Of a DNA stretch of 64,000 nucleotides, positions 27,278 to 36,236 are shown piece after piece. Source of the DNA: Rhizobium leguminosarum (GTDB lineage Bacteria > Pseudomonadota > Alphaproteobacteria > Rhizobiales > Rhizobiaceae). The stretch is from the NCBI RefSeq assembly GCF_017876795.1, contig NZ_JAGIOR010000002.1, forward strand, positions 434,001 to 498,000. Reading direction: 5' to 3'. Position numbers and translations under genes: made by a program. Each line of letters opens with the position of its first letter. Within the stretch, counting starts at the first letter, position 1. The notes beneath the pieces are model-generated. The model was not told the origin of the DNA and ran no database searches. It saw only the letters and a list, made by a program, of their open reading frames with translations.

Positions 27278-29314
27278 ATGTCGAACGATCCTCTCCTTCA
27301 GCCCTATCAGCTCAAGCACTTGAAATTGCGCAACCGTATCATCGTCACCTCCCACGAACCGGCCTATCCCGAGGACGGCATGCCGAAGGAGAAGTATCGT
27401 GCCTACACGGTGGAGCGGGCAAAGGGCGGTGTGGCATTGACGATGACGGCGGGCTCGGCTGCTGTGTCCAGGGATAGCCCGCCGGTTTTCAACAATCTGC
27501 TGGCTTACAAGGACGAAATCGTTCCGTGGATCAGGGAAATGACCGACGCCGTGCACGAAGAGGGAGCGGCGATCATGATCCAGCTCACCCATCTCGGCCG
27601 GCGCACACGCTGGGACAAGGGCGACTGGCTGCCGGTTGTCGCTCCATCGCATCATCGCGAGGCATCCCACCGCGCCTTTCCGAAGAAGTTGGAAGATTGG
27701 GACATCGAGCGCATCATCAAGGATTTCGCCGACGCAGCCCAACGCATGAAGGCGGGCGGTATGGACGGCGTCGAACTCGAGGCCTACGGCCACTTGATCG
27801 ACCAGTTCACGTCGCCGCTCACCAATGAGCTCGAGGGTCCCTATGGCGGCTCACTCGATAACCGGCTGCGTTTCTGTCTCGATGTGTTCAAGGCAATCCG
27901 GCAAAGGGTCGGGGACGAGTTCATCCTGGGCGTGCGCTATACCGCCGACGAATGTCTTCCCGGCGGTACCGGCAAGGCCGAAGGCATCGAAATCTCCAGG
28001 CGCCTCAGGGACAGCGGCCTTATCGATTACCTGAACGTGATCCGCGGTCACATCGATACCGACGCCGGCCTGACCGACGTGATCCCGATCCAGGGCATGG
28101 CGAACTCGCCGCATCTCGATTTCGCCGGCGAGATCCGCGCGGCGACCGACTTCCCGACCTTCCACGCAGCGAAAATCCCTGATGTCGCCACGGCGCGCCA
28201 CGCGATTGCCTCCGGCAAGGTCGATATGATCGGCATGACCCGCGCCCACATGACCGACCCGCACATCGTCCGCAAGATCATCGAAAAGCGGGAGGAGGAT
28301 ATTCGTCCCTGCGTCGGCGCCAATTACTGTCTCGACCGCATTTATCAGGGCGGGGCCGCCTACTGCATCCACAATGCCGCCACCGGCCGCGAACTGACCA
28401 TGCCGCATATCGTGGCGAAGGCCGACGCCAGGAAAAAGGTCGTCATCGTCGGCGCCGGCCCGGCGGGTCTGGAAGCGGCGCGCGTCGCCGGAGAGCGCGG
28501 CCACCAGGTCGTCGTCTTCGAAGCGGCGAACAATGCCGGCGGCCAGATCCGGCTCACCGCCCAAAGCGAGCGCCGAAGGGAAATGATCAGCATCATCGAC
28601 TGGCGCATGAGCCAGTGCGAGAAATACGACGTCACCTTCCACTTCAACACCTGGGCGGAAGCTCATTCGATTGAAGCCGAGAATCCCGATGTCGTCATCA
28701 TCGCGACCGGCGGCTTGCCGCATACCGAGGTTCTCTCAAGCGGCAACGAGCTGGTAGTCTCGTCATGGGACATCATCTCCGGCGACGTAAAGCCTGGAAC
28801 CAACGTGCTGATTTTCGACGATGCCGGCGACCATGCCGGCCTTCAGGCGGCGGAGTTTCTGGCCAAGGCCGGCGCCAAGGTCGAGATCATGACGCCGGAC
28901 CGGTCCTTCGCGCCCGAGGTCATGGCCATGAACCTGGTGCCCTATATGCGTTCTCTGCAGAAGCATGACGTGACCTTCACCGTCACCTACCGCCTGGAGG
29001 CCGTCGAGAAGAGCGGCAACCAGCTCGTCGCCCATGTCGGCAGCGATTACGGCGGGATTGCCAAGCAGAGCAGCTTCGACCAGATCGTCGTCAATCACGG
29101 GACCATCCCGCTGGACGAGCTCTATTTCGAGCTGAAACCCAGCTCGAGCAATCTCGGCGAGATGTCGCACGACCAGCTTCTCCAGGGAGAGCCGCAGTCC
29201 GTCATGCGCAATCCTGAAGGCAAGTTCCAGCTGTTCCGGATCGGCGATGCTGTCGCTGCGCGCAATACGCATGCCGCGATCTATGACGGCTTGCGCATCG
29301 CCAAGGATATATGA
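27278..29314 (+). CDS. Flavin-dependent N-demethylase (TMADH/NADH:flavin oxidoreductase family; N-methylproline or dimethylglycine demethylase-like)
   Basis: A 678-residue protein: N-terminal OYE-type TIM barrel with FMN (1-340), then FAD- and NAD-type Rossmann domains (VVIVGAGPAGLEAARVAGERG near 390). This is the trimethylamine dehydrogenase layout, shared with dimethylglycine and N-methylproline (stachydrine pathway) demethylases. The cluster region reads Cys345-VG-Ala348-NY-Cys351…Cys363, so one of the four [4Fe-4S] cysteines of trimethylamine dehydrogenase is Ala. EtfB and EtfA genes downstream suggest electrons pass to ETF, and the formaldehyde genes suggest CH2O release. Substrate inferred, most likely an N-methylated proline. 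Confidence 0.85.
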   Translation: MSNDPLLQPYQLKHLKLRNRIIVTSHEPAYPEDGMPKEKYRAYTVERAKGGVALTMTAGSAAVSRDSPPVFNNLLAYKDEIVPWIREMTDAVHEEGAAIMIQLTHLGRRTRWDKGDWLPVVAPSHHREASHRAFPKKLEDWDIERIIKDFADAAQRMKAGGMDGVELEAYGHLIDQFTSPLTNELEGPYGGSLDNRLRFCLDVFKAIRQRVGDEFILGVRYTADECLPGGTGKAEGIEISRRLRDSGLIDYLNVIRGHIDTDAGLTDVIPIQGMANSPHLDFAGEIRAATDFPTFHAAKIPDVATARHAIASGKVDMIGMTRAHMTDPHIVRKIIEKREEDIRPCVGANYCLDRIYQGGAAYCIHNAATGRELTMPHIVAKADARKKVVIVGAGPAGLEAARVAGERGHQVVVFEAANNAGGQIRLTAQSERRREMISIIDWRMSQCEKYDVTFHFNTWAEAHSIEAENPDVVIIATGGLPHTEVLSSGNELVVSSWDIISGDVKPGTNVLIFDDAGDHAGLQAAEFLAKAGAKVEIMTPDRSFAPEVMAMNLVPYMRSLQKHDVTFTVTYRLEAVEKSGNQLVAHVGSDYGGIAKQSSFDQIVVNHGTIPLDELYFELKPSSSNLGEMSHDQLLQGEPQSVMRNPEGKFQLFRIGDAVAARNTHAAIYDGLRIAKDI

Positions 29315-29357
29315 TCGCAGGAGCGGCCGCTTGTGGGCGGCTCATTTCGGGGGTGAT

Positions 29358-29960
29358 ATGAGTTTACGTAAGGAAAACCTCCAACTTTTCGTGGATGCCG
29401 CATCTCTGGCTTTCGATCAGTTCGCGAAAGCCCCGGAGTCCCGGCGCTCGATCGGTCAATTTTTTTCGGCGTTGGAGCGGCCGGGAGCCGCACGTGCGGG
29501 AGAGGGGAGCCGGTTGCCCGTGTGTCATCACCTCGATCTGGCGCTCGCGATCGATCCGTCCTATCCTTCGCTGACGGGATTAATCGAGGCGTTCAAAGGC
29601 ATCGAGCCGATGCTTGAATGGCGTCGGCGCACCAAGTATGACCACACGACTGACGACAATTTCGTCGATGGGCATGCCAATGCCATGATCATCGGCCCGG
29701 GAGGATTGGAGGAGCGGAACGACCTGTGGCTCGGTATGACGTTGATGGCGCCTCACGTGCGCTATCCGGACCATGATCATGCGCCCGAGGAAGTCTATCT
29801 GGTGCTTTCCGAGGGAGAGTTTCAGCAAGGGGAGGGGGGCTGGTTCTCGCCTGGTATCGGCGGATCATTCTACAATATCCCTGGAATCAAACATGCCATG
29901 AGGTCGGTGGACACACCGCTCTTCGCCTTCTGGGCGCTGCTTGCCGAACAGCCGCACTGA
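29358..29960 (+). CDS. DMSP-lyase-family cupin, with intact metal site
   Basis: A 200-residue single-domain cupin of the dimethylsulfoniopropionate lyase family (DddL/Q/W/K type). Metal-ligand pattern His139-x-His141-x3-Glu145…His179 is complete, and Tyr147 stands where the catalytic tyrosine of DddK-type enzymes lies; the 34-residue gap between Glu and last His also fits. [10 protein letters not shown] before the motif is shared with the paralogue at 31725. DMSP is a sulfonium analogue of betaines, so the enzyme could cleave DMSP or act on the operon's betaine; family relatives are known for DMS release, the role here is inferred. ATG 29358 has GGGGGTGA before it. Confidence 0.7.
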   Translation: MSLRKENLQLFVDAASLAFDQFAKAPESRRSIGQFFSALERPGAARAGEGSRLPVCHHLDLALAIDPSYPSLTGLIEAFKGIEPMLEWRRRTKYDHTTDDNFVDGHANAMIIGPGGLEERNDLWLGMTLMAPHVRYPDHDHAPEEVYLVLSEGEFQQGEGGWFSPGIGGSFYNIPGIKHAMRSVDTPLFAFWALLAEQPH

Positions 29961-29994
29961 CGGCCGGCAGTCTAGAAATAAAGGGGTTTTGCAC

Positions 29995-30756
29995 ATGAAG
30001 ATTCTCGTGCCCGTCAAGCGGGTTGTCGACTACAACGTGAAGATCCGGGTGAAGCCGGACGGCACGGGTGTCGAGCTTGCCAATGTGAAGATGTCGATGA
30101 ACCCGTTCGACGAGATCTCGGTGGAAGAGGCGCTGCGGCTGAAGGAAGCCGGCAAGTGCGAGGAAGTGATCGTCGTCTCGATCGGTCCTGCCAAGGCCGA
30201 AGAGACGTTGCGGACCGCCCTGGCCATGGGTGCCGACCGGGCGATCCTGGTCGAGACCGACGATGCGGTCGAGCCGCTGACTGTCGCCAAGATCCTCAAG
30301 GGCATCGTTGATGCCGAGCAGCCGGGTCTTGTCATCGTCGGCAAGCAGGCGATCGACGACGATTCGAACCAGACCGGCCAGATGCTGGCAGCACTGCTGG
30401 GTTCGGCCCAGGCGACTTTCGCCTCGAAGATCGAGATCGAAACCCCAGGTTCTGGGGGCAAGGCTCAGGTGACCCGCGAAGTCGATGGCGGCCTGCAGAC
30501 GATCGAGATCACGCTGCCGGCGGTCATCACCTCGGACCTCAGGCTGAACGAACCGCGTTACGCCTCGCTGCCGAACATCATGAAGGCGAAGAAGAAGCCG
30601 CTCGACAAGAAGATCCCGGCCGATTTCGGCGTCGACACGACGCCGCGGCTGAAGGTGCTGAAGACCGAGGAACCGTCGGGCCGCAAGGCCGGCGTCAAGG
30701 TCAAGTCGGTCACTGAGCTGGTCGACAGACTGAAGAACGAAGCCGGCGTGCTTTAA
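29995..30756 (+). CDS. etfB: Electron transfer flavoprotein, beta subunit
   Basis: A 253-residue ETF beta subunit: [20 protein letters not shown] start, [12 protein letters not shown] and [17 protein letters not shown] with the AMP-binding region, and [15 protein letters not shown] recognition loop. It forms a heterodimer with EtfA, accepting electrons from dehydrogenases. The ATG at 29995 gives the standard N-terminus; the frame upstream is not used. Placement after a flavin demethylase suggests a dedicated ETF for demethylation, perhaps in addition to the housekeeping copy elsewhere. Confidence 0.93.
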   Translation: MKILVPVKRVVDYNVKIRVKPDGTGVELANVKMSMNPFDEISVEEALRLKEAGKCEEVIVVSIGPAKAEETLRTALAMGADRAILVETDDAVEPLTVAKILKGIVDAEQPGLVIVGKQAIDDDSNQTGQMLAALLGSAQATFASKIEIETPGSGGKAQVTREVDGGLQTIEITLPAVITSDLRLNEPRYASLPNIMKAKKKPLDKKIPADFGVDTTPRLKVLKTEEPSGRKAGVKVKSVTELVDRLKNEAGVL

Positions 30757-30779
30757 GCCAGAAAAGAGAGAACGACATC

Positions 30780-31709
30780 ATGACCATTCTTCTTCTGGCC
30801 GATCACGACAATCAAAGCCTCTCCGACCAGACCGCCAAGGCGCTGACGGCGGCAAGCCAGATCGGCTCCGACGTGCATGTTCTGGTCGCCGGCAAGGGCG
30901 CCAAGGCAGCCGCCGATGCGGCGGCAAAACTCTCCGGCGTCTCCAAGGTGCTACTGGCCGAAAGCGACGAACTTGCCAACAATCTGGCCGAGCCGCTTTC
31001 CGACCTGATCGTTTCGCTCGCCGGTTCCTACGACACGATCATCTCGGCCGCCACCTCGACCGGCAAGAACGTGTTGCCGCGGGTCGCCGCGCTGCTCGAC
31101 GTCGCCCAGGTCTCCGAAATCATCGAAGTGATCTCATCCGACACCTTCAAGCGGCCGATCTATGCCGGCAATGCCATTCAGACGGTGCAGGCAAGTGATG
31201 CCAAGAAGGTGATCACCGTGCGCACCGCTTCGTTTGCTTCGGCGGCCGAAGGCGGCTCGGCCGCCGTCGAGGCGATCCCGGCGATTTCGGGTCCGGGGCT
31301 GTCGCGTTTCGTCAAGGATGCGCTGTCGGCCTCCGATCGTCCGGAGCTGACGTCGGCGAAAATCATCATCTCCGGCGGCCGGGCGCTCGGCTCCGCCGAG
31401 AAGTTCCGGGAGGTCATCCTTCCCGTTGCCGACAAGCTCGGCGCTGCCGTCGGCGCCAGCCGTGCTGCCGTCGATGCCGGTTATGCGCCGAACGACTGGC
31501 AGGTCGGCCAGACCGGCAAGGTGGTGGCGCCTGATCTCTATATCGCCGCCGGCATCTCCGGGGCGATCCAGCATCTGGCCGGCATGAAGGACAGTAAGGT
31601 CATCGTCGCCATCAACAAGGACGAGGAGGCGCCGATCTTCCAGGTTGCCGACTATGGATTGGTCGCCGATCTGTTCGAGGCACTGCCGGAACTGGAAAAG
31701 GCGCTCTAA
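30780..31709 (+). CDS. etfA: Electron transfer flavoprotein, alpha subunit
   Basis: A 309-residue ETF alpha subunit with the FAD-binding C-terminal domain: [57 protein letters not shown] (about 200-268). It lies 23 bases after etfB. The N-terminal domain is typical ([20 protein letters not shown]). It passes electrons on to the membrane ETF:quinone oxidoreductase, which is not in this window. Confidence 0.93.
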   Translation: MTILLLADHDNQSLSDQTAKALTAASQIGSDVHVLVAGKGAKAAADAAAKLSGVSKVLLAESDELANNLAEPLSDLIVSLAGSYDTIISAATSTGKNVLPRVAALLDVAQVSEIIEVISSDTFKRPIYAGNAIQTVQASDAKKVITVRTASFASAAEGGSAAVEAIPAISGPGLSRFVKDALSASDRPELTSAKIIISGGRALGSAEKFREVILPVADKLGAAVGASRAAVDAGYAPNDWQVGQTGKVVAPDLYIAAGISGAIQHLAGMKDSKVIVAINKDEEAPIFQVADYGLVADLFEALPELEKAL

Positions 31710-31724
31710 GCGAGGGGACTGAAC

Positions 31725-32426
31725 GTGGCGCGCGCGGTGGGACGTCCAATCAAACGTGGGGCCGACCTTCTTCTGAATGATGAGGAAAAGCCGGCATATA
31801 TACGGCTGCACGACATCGGGAGGGAAAGGCGTCCTCGGCCGTTGCAGGAATTCCTCAACGACGTCGGCGGCCTGATGTTGTCGGCGGAGGCTCCTGCCGT
31901 CGCCAGTTTCGTCGCTGGCAAGGTTCTCCAGAAGCTGCTGAAGACCGGCAAGGTGCGCCCCCCGGAGGGCGGGCCTGTTCTTCCCGGGGCACCCGAAGGG
32001 CTTGATGACGCCATTGGCAATCTCGCTAAATCCGGGCGGAAATACGAGGCGATCGCCGGCCAATTCAGAAGTCTTGCCGACAGCCTGCTCTGGCGACGCG
32101 GCCGCTCCGGTCCGTTTGCAAGCCTGAATTTCGGCAACACGCATTCGCATGCGGTGGTGATCGGCCCCGGTGGCATGGAGGAACGCGCCGATCTCAGGGT
32201 CGGCGTGATCTATATGGACCGCTATACCCGGTTTCCCGATCATGTTCAGACGCAGCCACGCGCCTTCATTCTGCTGTCGCCCGGAGAAATCTGCCTTGGC
32301 AATTCCCAGTGGTTCTCTGGCGAGACTGGCACGGTGTTCGCGAACGATGCAGGACAATCGTTCGCGATAAGATGCACGGCAAGGCCGCTTCTCGCAGTCT
32401 GGTGCCAGGTTGAGCGGGAGAGGTGA
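31725..32426 (+). CDS. Degenerate paralogue of the DMSP-lyase-like cupin (metal ligands lost)
   Basis: A 233-residue protein starting at a GTG with GAGGGG eight bases upstream. Its C-terminal 100 residues align without gaps with the cupin at 29358: IGPGGMEERADLRVGVIYMD matches [20 protein letters not shown]. Of the metal set only the first His is kept (His173); the second His is Gln175, Glu is Arg179, the Tyr is Phe181 and the last His is Phe213. Metal-dependent lyase chemistry is therefore unlikely. The frame is intact and expressed-looking between etfA and the formaldehyde genes, so it may be a partner, sensor or binding subunit, not a decayed gene. Confidence 0.75.
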   Translation: MARAVGRPIKRGADLLLNDEEKPAYIRLHDIGRERRPRPLQEFLNDVGGLMLSAEAPAVASFVAGKVLQKLLKTGKVRPPEGGPVLPGAPEGLDDAIGNLAKSGRKYEAIAGQFRSLADSLLWRRGRSGPFASLNFGNTHSHAVVIGPGGMEERADLRVGVIYMDRYTRFPDHVQTQPRAFILLSPGEICLGNSQWFSGETGTVFANDAGQSFAIRCTARPLLAVWCQVERER

Positions 32427-32523
32427 TGGGATTTTGGCAGCGATCGGCGAAACAGGCCGGTGAGAAGCCAGCCTATCCAAATCTATAGCAGTCAGCATTC
32501 AATTTAAGAGGAAGGATATCAAG

Positions 32524-33651
32524 ATGGACGTTCGCGCCGCCGTTGCCGTTCAGGCCGGAAAACCGCTCGAAGTGATGACCGTGCAGTTGGACGGCCCGAA
32601 GGCCGGCGAAGTGCTGGTCGAGGTCAAGGCGACCGGCATCTGCCACACCGACGATTTCACCCTGTCGGGCGCCGATCCGGAAGGCCTGTTCCCGGCCATC
32701 CTCGGCCATGAGGGTGCCGGCATCGTCGTCGACGTCGGCCCCGGCGTCACCTCGGTGAAGAAGGGCGATCACGTCATCCCGCTCTACACGCCGGAATGCC
32801 GCGAGTGCTATTCCTGCCTGTCGCGCAAGACCAATCTCTGCACGGCGATCCGCTCGACCCAGGGCCAGGGTGTGATGCCCGACGGCACCTCGCGCTTTTC
32901 GATCGGCAAGGACAAGATCCATCATTATATGGGCTGCTCGACCTTCGCCAATTTCACCGTGCTGCCGGAGATCGCCCTTGCCAAGGTCAATCCCGACGCC
33001 CCTTTCGACAAGATCTGCTATATCGGCTGCGGGGTGACGACCGGCATCGGTGCGGTGATCAACACCGCCAAGGTCGAGATCGGCGCCACCGCCATCGTCT
33101 TCGGTCTCGGCGGCATCGGCCTCAACGTGCTGCAGGGCCTGCGGCTCGCCGGCGCCGACATGATCATCGGCGTCGACATCAACAGCGACCGCAAGGCATG
33201 GGGCGAGAAGTTCGGCATGACGCATTTCGTCAATCCGAAGGAGGTCGGCGACGACATCGTGCCCTATCTCGTCAACCTGACCAAGCGCAATGGCGACCTG
33301 ATCGGCGGCGCCGACTATACCTTCGACTGCACCGGCAACACCAAGGTAATGCGCCAGGCGCTGGAGGCGTCCCATCGCGGTTGGGGCAAATCGATCATCA
33401 TCGGCGTGGCCGGCGCCGGCCAGGAGATTTCCACCCGGCCGTTCCAGCTGGTCACCGGCCGCAACTGGATGGGCACCGCCTTCGGCGGCGCACGTGGCCG
33501 TACCGACGTGCCGAAGATCGTCGACTGGTACATGCAGGGCAAGATCCAGATCGACCCGATGATCACCCACACCATGCCGCTCGAAGACATCAACAAGGGC
33601 TTCGAGCTGATGCATTCGGGCAAGTCCATCCGCGGCGTGGTCGTGTATTAA
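32524..33651 (+). CDS. adhC: S-(hydroxymethyl)glutathione dehydrogenase / class III alcohol dehydrogenase
   Basis: A 375-residue class III zinc alcohol dehydrogenase: catalytic-zinc motifs GICHTDDFTLSG and GHEGAG, structural-zinc CRECYSCLSRKTNLC, NAD-fold FGLGGIGLNV, and the class III ending GGARGRTDVPKIVDWYMQGKI. It oxidises S-hydroxymethylglutathione, formed from formaldehyde and glutathione, to S-formylglutathione. It starts 98 bases after the cupin paralogue, four bases before fghA, and so belongs to the formaldehyde-detoxifying end of the demethylation operon. Confidence 0.95.
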   Translation: MDVRAAVAVQAGKPLEVMTVQLDGPKAGEVLVEVKATGICHTDDFTLSGADPEGLFPAILGHEGAGIVVDVGPGVTSVKKGDHVIPLYTPECRECYSCLSRKTNLCTAIRSTQGQGVMPDGTSRFSIGKDKIHHYMGCSTFANFTVLPEIALAKVNPDAPFDKICYIGCGVTTGIGAVINTAKVEIGATAIVFGLGGIGLNVLQGLRLAGADMIIGVDINSDRKAWGEKFGMTHFVNPKEVGDDIVPYLVNLTKRNGDLIGGADYTFDCTGNTKVMRQALEASHRGWGKSIIIGVAGAGQEISTRPFQLVTGRNWMGTAFGGARGRTDVPKIVDWYMQGKIQIDPMITHTMPLEDINKGFELMHSGKSIRGVVVY

Positions 33652-33654
33652 GCC

Positions 33655-34491
33655 ATGAAAGCCATCTCGACAGAGAAGTCACACGGCGGCACTCAGGGCG
33701 TCTATATCAATCGCTCGGAGGTCTGTGATTGCGACATGACCTTTGCGGTCTTCGTGCCGCCGCAGGCGGCTAAGGGCAACTGCCCGGTTCTTTGGTACCT
33801 GTCCGGGCTGACATGCACGCATGCCAATGTCATGGACAAGGGCGAGTATCGGCGGCTTGCGGCTGAGCTCGGAATGATCATCGTCTGCCCGGATACCAGC
33901 CCTCGCGGTGACCACGTTCCCGATGAACCCGACAATTGGCAGTTCGGCAAGGGCGCCGGCTTTTATGTCGACGCCACCCAGCCGCCGTTTTCTGCGAATT
34001 ATCGCATGTACAGCTACATCGCCGACGAACTGCCACGCCTCCTTGCCGCGGAGTTTCCCGTCGACATGGGCCGCCAGGGAATCTTCGGTCACTCGATGGG
34101 CGGCCATGGCGCGATCACCATCGCGCTCAAGAGCCCCGATCGTTTCCGGAGCTGCTCGGCCTTCGCGCCGATCAGCCACCCGTCGGTCTCCGGCTGGTCG
34201 AAGCCGGCATTGCGGAAATATCTCGGAGCCGATGAAAAGACCTGGCGGGCCTATGATGCCTGCTCGCTGATCGAAGACGGGCACCGGTTCCCGGAACTGT
34301 TCGTCGATCAGGGAACGGCGGATAGCTTCCTGGAGGACGGCTTGCGTCCCGACGAACTCCGGCAAGCCTGCGAAGCGGCGGGCATCAACTTGCGGCTGCG
34401 CATGCAGGAAGGCTACGGCCACTCCTACTTTTTCATTTCGACCTTCATGGAGGACCATCTGCGCTGGCATGCGCAGAGGTTGGGGGATTGA
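33655..34491 (+). CDS. fghA: S-formylglutathione hydrolase
   Basis: A 278-residue esterase-D family hydrolase. GHSMGGHGA carries the nucleophile serine; the C-terminal GYGHSYFFI has the catalytic His; the ASP is likely in [28 protein letters not shown] near the N-terminus is characteristic. It hydrolyses S-formylglutathione to formate and glutathione, following adhC three bases downstream. Confidence 0.95.
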   Translation: MKAISTEKSHGGTQGVYINRSEVCDCDMTFAVFVPPQAAKGNCPVLWYLSGLTCTHANVMDKGEYRRLAAELGMIIVCPDTSPRGDHVPDEPDNWQFGKGAGFYVDATQPPFSANYRMYSYIADELPRLLAAEFPVDMGRQGIFGHSMGGHGAITIALKSPDRFRSCSAFAPISHPSVSGWSKPALRKYLGADEKTWRAYDACSLIEDGHRFPELFVDQGTADSFLEDGLRPDELRQACEAAGINLRLRMQEGYGHSYFFISTFMEDHLRWHAQRLGD

Positions 34492-34546
34492 TTGCAGAGC
34501 TCGGCCGGGCATAACGCAAACGGCCAAGGAGGGAAGGAGAACATCA

Positions 34547-35116
34547 ATGAGCATAGCCATTCATCCGGCAGTGGATTCAGGCTTTCGAGCGACTGACGCC
34601 GCCTTTGCCGGCGGGACGCTGGTGTGCAAATGCACGAGCAATCCCGTGAAGGTCAGGATCAAGGGCGATATCGCCCATAATCACGCCTGCGGCTGCACCA
34701 AGTGCTGGAAGCCCGAGGGTGCCGTCTTTTCGGTCGTCGCGGTCGCGCCCACCGAGAGCGTCGAAGTGCTGGAGAACGGCGACAAACTTGCCGTCGTCGA
34801 TGCCACGGCCCTGATCCAGCGGCATGCCTGCAAGCAATGCGGCGTGCACCTGTACGGCCCGGTCGAGCGTGAACATGCGTTCCAGGGATTGTCCTTCGTC
34901 CATCCGGAGCGCTTCCAGGAAACCGGCTGGGCAAAGCCAGGCTTTGCGGCCTTCGTGTCGTCGATCATCGAAAGCGGTTTCGATCCTGGCAAGATGGATG
35001 CCGTCAGAGCGCAGTTGAAGGCATCGGGCCTCGAGCCGTACGATTGCCTCAATCCCGGCCTGATGGACGCTATCGCCACCTGGACGGCCAAGAAGAGCGG
35101 CGTCCTCGCCTCGTGA
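34547..35116 (+). CDS. gfa: Glutathione-dependent formaldehyde-activating enzyme
   Basis: A 189-residue Gfa-family protein: [22 protein letters not shown] and [12 protein letters not shown] supply the zinc cysteines. It promotes condensation of formaldehyde with glutathione. ATG 34547 follows GGAGGGAAGGAG. It completes the Gfa-AdhC-FghA set, which is expected beside genes that release formaldehyde. Confidence 0.92.
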   Translation: MSIAIHPAVDSGFRATDAAFAGGTLVCKCTSNPVKVRIKGDIAHNHACGCTKCWKPEGAVFSVVAVAPTESVEVLENGDKLAVVDATALIQRHACKQCGVHLYGPVEREHAFQGLSFVHPERFQETGWAKPGFAAFVSSIIESGFDPGKMDAVRAQLKASGLEPYDCLNPGLMDAIATWTAKKSGVLAS

Positions 35117-35426
35117 TCTAATGGGGACGCCGACCTCGGCGGTCCCAACAAAACCGCCGCCATCAGCGTGATATCCGCAGATGGCGGCGCGCCGCCTTGC
35201 CGCGGCCAGCTTTCGACGCCCGATGATTGGCGTTGACGCGCCGAAGGCGCTGATAACCCGCCACGAAGAACTCCCCGACGACCGACGCAGGTTTCCAGAA
35301 GGAATTACCCGCAGTTTCGGCCAATCCTCGTATCGGTCGCAAAGCCAATCCCTCATCTTGGAATTGAAACGACGCCGGACCGGCAACGACTCCGCGCGTC
35401 TTCGCGATATTGTGTATCCCAAGAAT

Positions 35427-35457
35427 AATAATTGTGTACGCAGAGTACACAATTATT
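35427..35457. promoter_or_regulatory. Long perfect palindrome before the GntR gene
   Basis: AATAATTGTGTAC (35427-35439), five-base centre, GTACACAATTATT (35445-35457): perfect 13-bp arms. The TTGTGTAC-GTACACAA core looks like a GntR/FadR-family site. An extra half-site ATTGTGTA occurs about 23 bases upstream (35409). It lies 60 bases before the GntR start in the 403-base spacer 35117-35519, which otherwise holds nothing that I recognise. Confidence 0.7.
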
Positions 35458-35519
35458 TGACTCCTCCTGAGAGCCGTGCCATCTTGATGGCGTAGAGCAA
35501 CAATGGCTGGAGATCGACG

Positions 35520-36236
35520 ATGGCGAGGACACCGAAGAGCAATCTCTACGAGGACCTGAAACGCCAGATTCTGACGATGGAATTGGACCCGGATGCCGAT
35601 CTGGACGAGGCCAGTCTAAGCGAAAAATATGGGCTCTCCCGGACGCCGGTCCGCGACATATTCCGTCGCCTGGCCGGTGAGGGCTATATCGATATTCGCG
35701 AGAACAGGGGTGCGCGGGTCATCCCGATGAACCACTCCACGCTTCGCAATTTCTTTCTCGTCGCGCCGATGATCTATGCGGCGATCGGCCGTCTCGCAGT
35801 GCAGAACTTCAAACCCTCGCAGCTTGTCGACCTGAAGCAGACCCAGGAGCGCTTCCGCGCCGCCAGCGAGGATACGGACGCTCTGGCGATGGTGCTGGAG
35901 AACAATCGCTTTCACGAGATCTTCGGGGAGATGTCGGGCAACGTCTATCTGCAGCCGAGCCTCGGCCGGCTGCTCATCGATCACGCGCGCATCGGCCACA
36001 CGTTCTTCCGGCCAAGAAACGAGGACATGAAGCGGCGGCTGCAAGTGGCGGTCGACCACCATGACGGCTTCATCGCAGCGCTCGGCGCTCACGACGAGAA
36101 TGCCGTCGTCGATCTCGTTTTCGAACACTGGGAATTGTCCCGCGAGAACATGGAGATGTTCATCGCCCCGCAAGGCCTGAAAGCGGACGCCTTCCTCGGC
36201 GCTCCGGCCACGCAATTATTGGAGAAGGCACCGTGA
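35520..36236 (+). CDS. GntR-family (FadR/FCD) regulator, likely hydroxyproline-type
   Basis: A 238-residue regulator: N-terminal winged helix (about 7-70; LYEDLKRQILTMELDPDADL, SLSEKYGLSRTPVRDIFRRLAGEGYI) and an all-helical FCD effector domain. GGAG lies eight bases before ATG. Its stop overlaps the GTG start of the deaminase gene by four bases (GTGA), so it leads the operon. Rhizobial hydroxyproline operons are controlled by a GntR protein (HypR), which fits the genes downstream. Confidence 0.85.
   Translation: MARTPKSNLYEDLKRQILTMELDPDADLDEASLSEKYGLSRTPVRDIFRRLAGEGYIDIRENRGARVIPMNHSTLRNFFLVAPMIYAAIGRLAVQNFKPSQLVDLKQTQERFRAASEDTDALAMVLENNRFHEIFGEMSGNVYLQPSLGRLLIDHARIGHTFFRPRNEDMKRRLQVAVDHHDGFIAALGAHDENAVVDLVFEHWELSRENMEMFIAPQGLKADAFLGAPATQLLEKAP

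Noticed and set aside
29358..32426. Idea that the two cupins are generic sugar-isomerase or oxalate-type cupins
   Set aside because: The His-x-His-x3-Glu-x-Tyr spacing and small single-cupin size fit DMSP-lyase-family proteins better, though activity is unproven.
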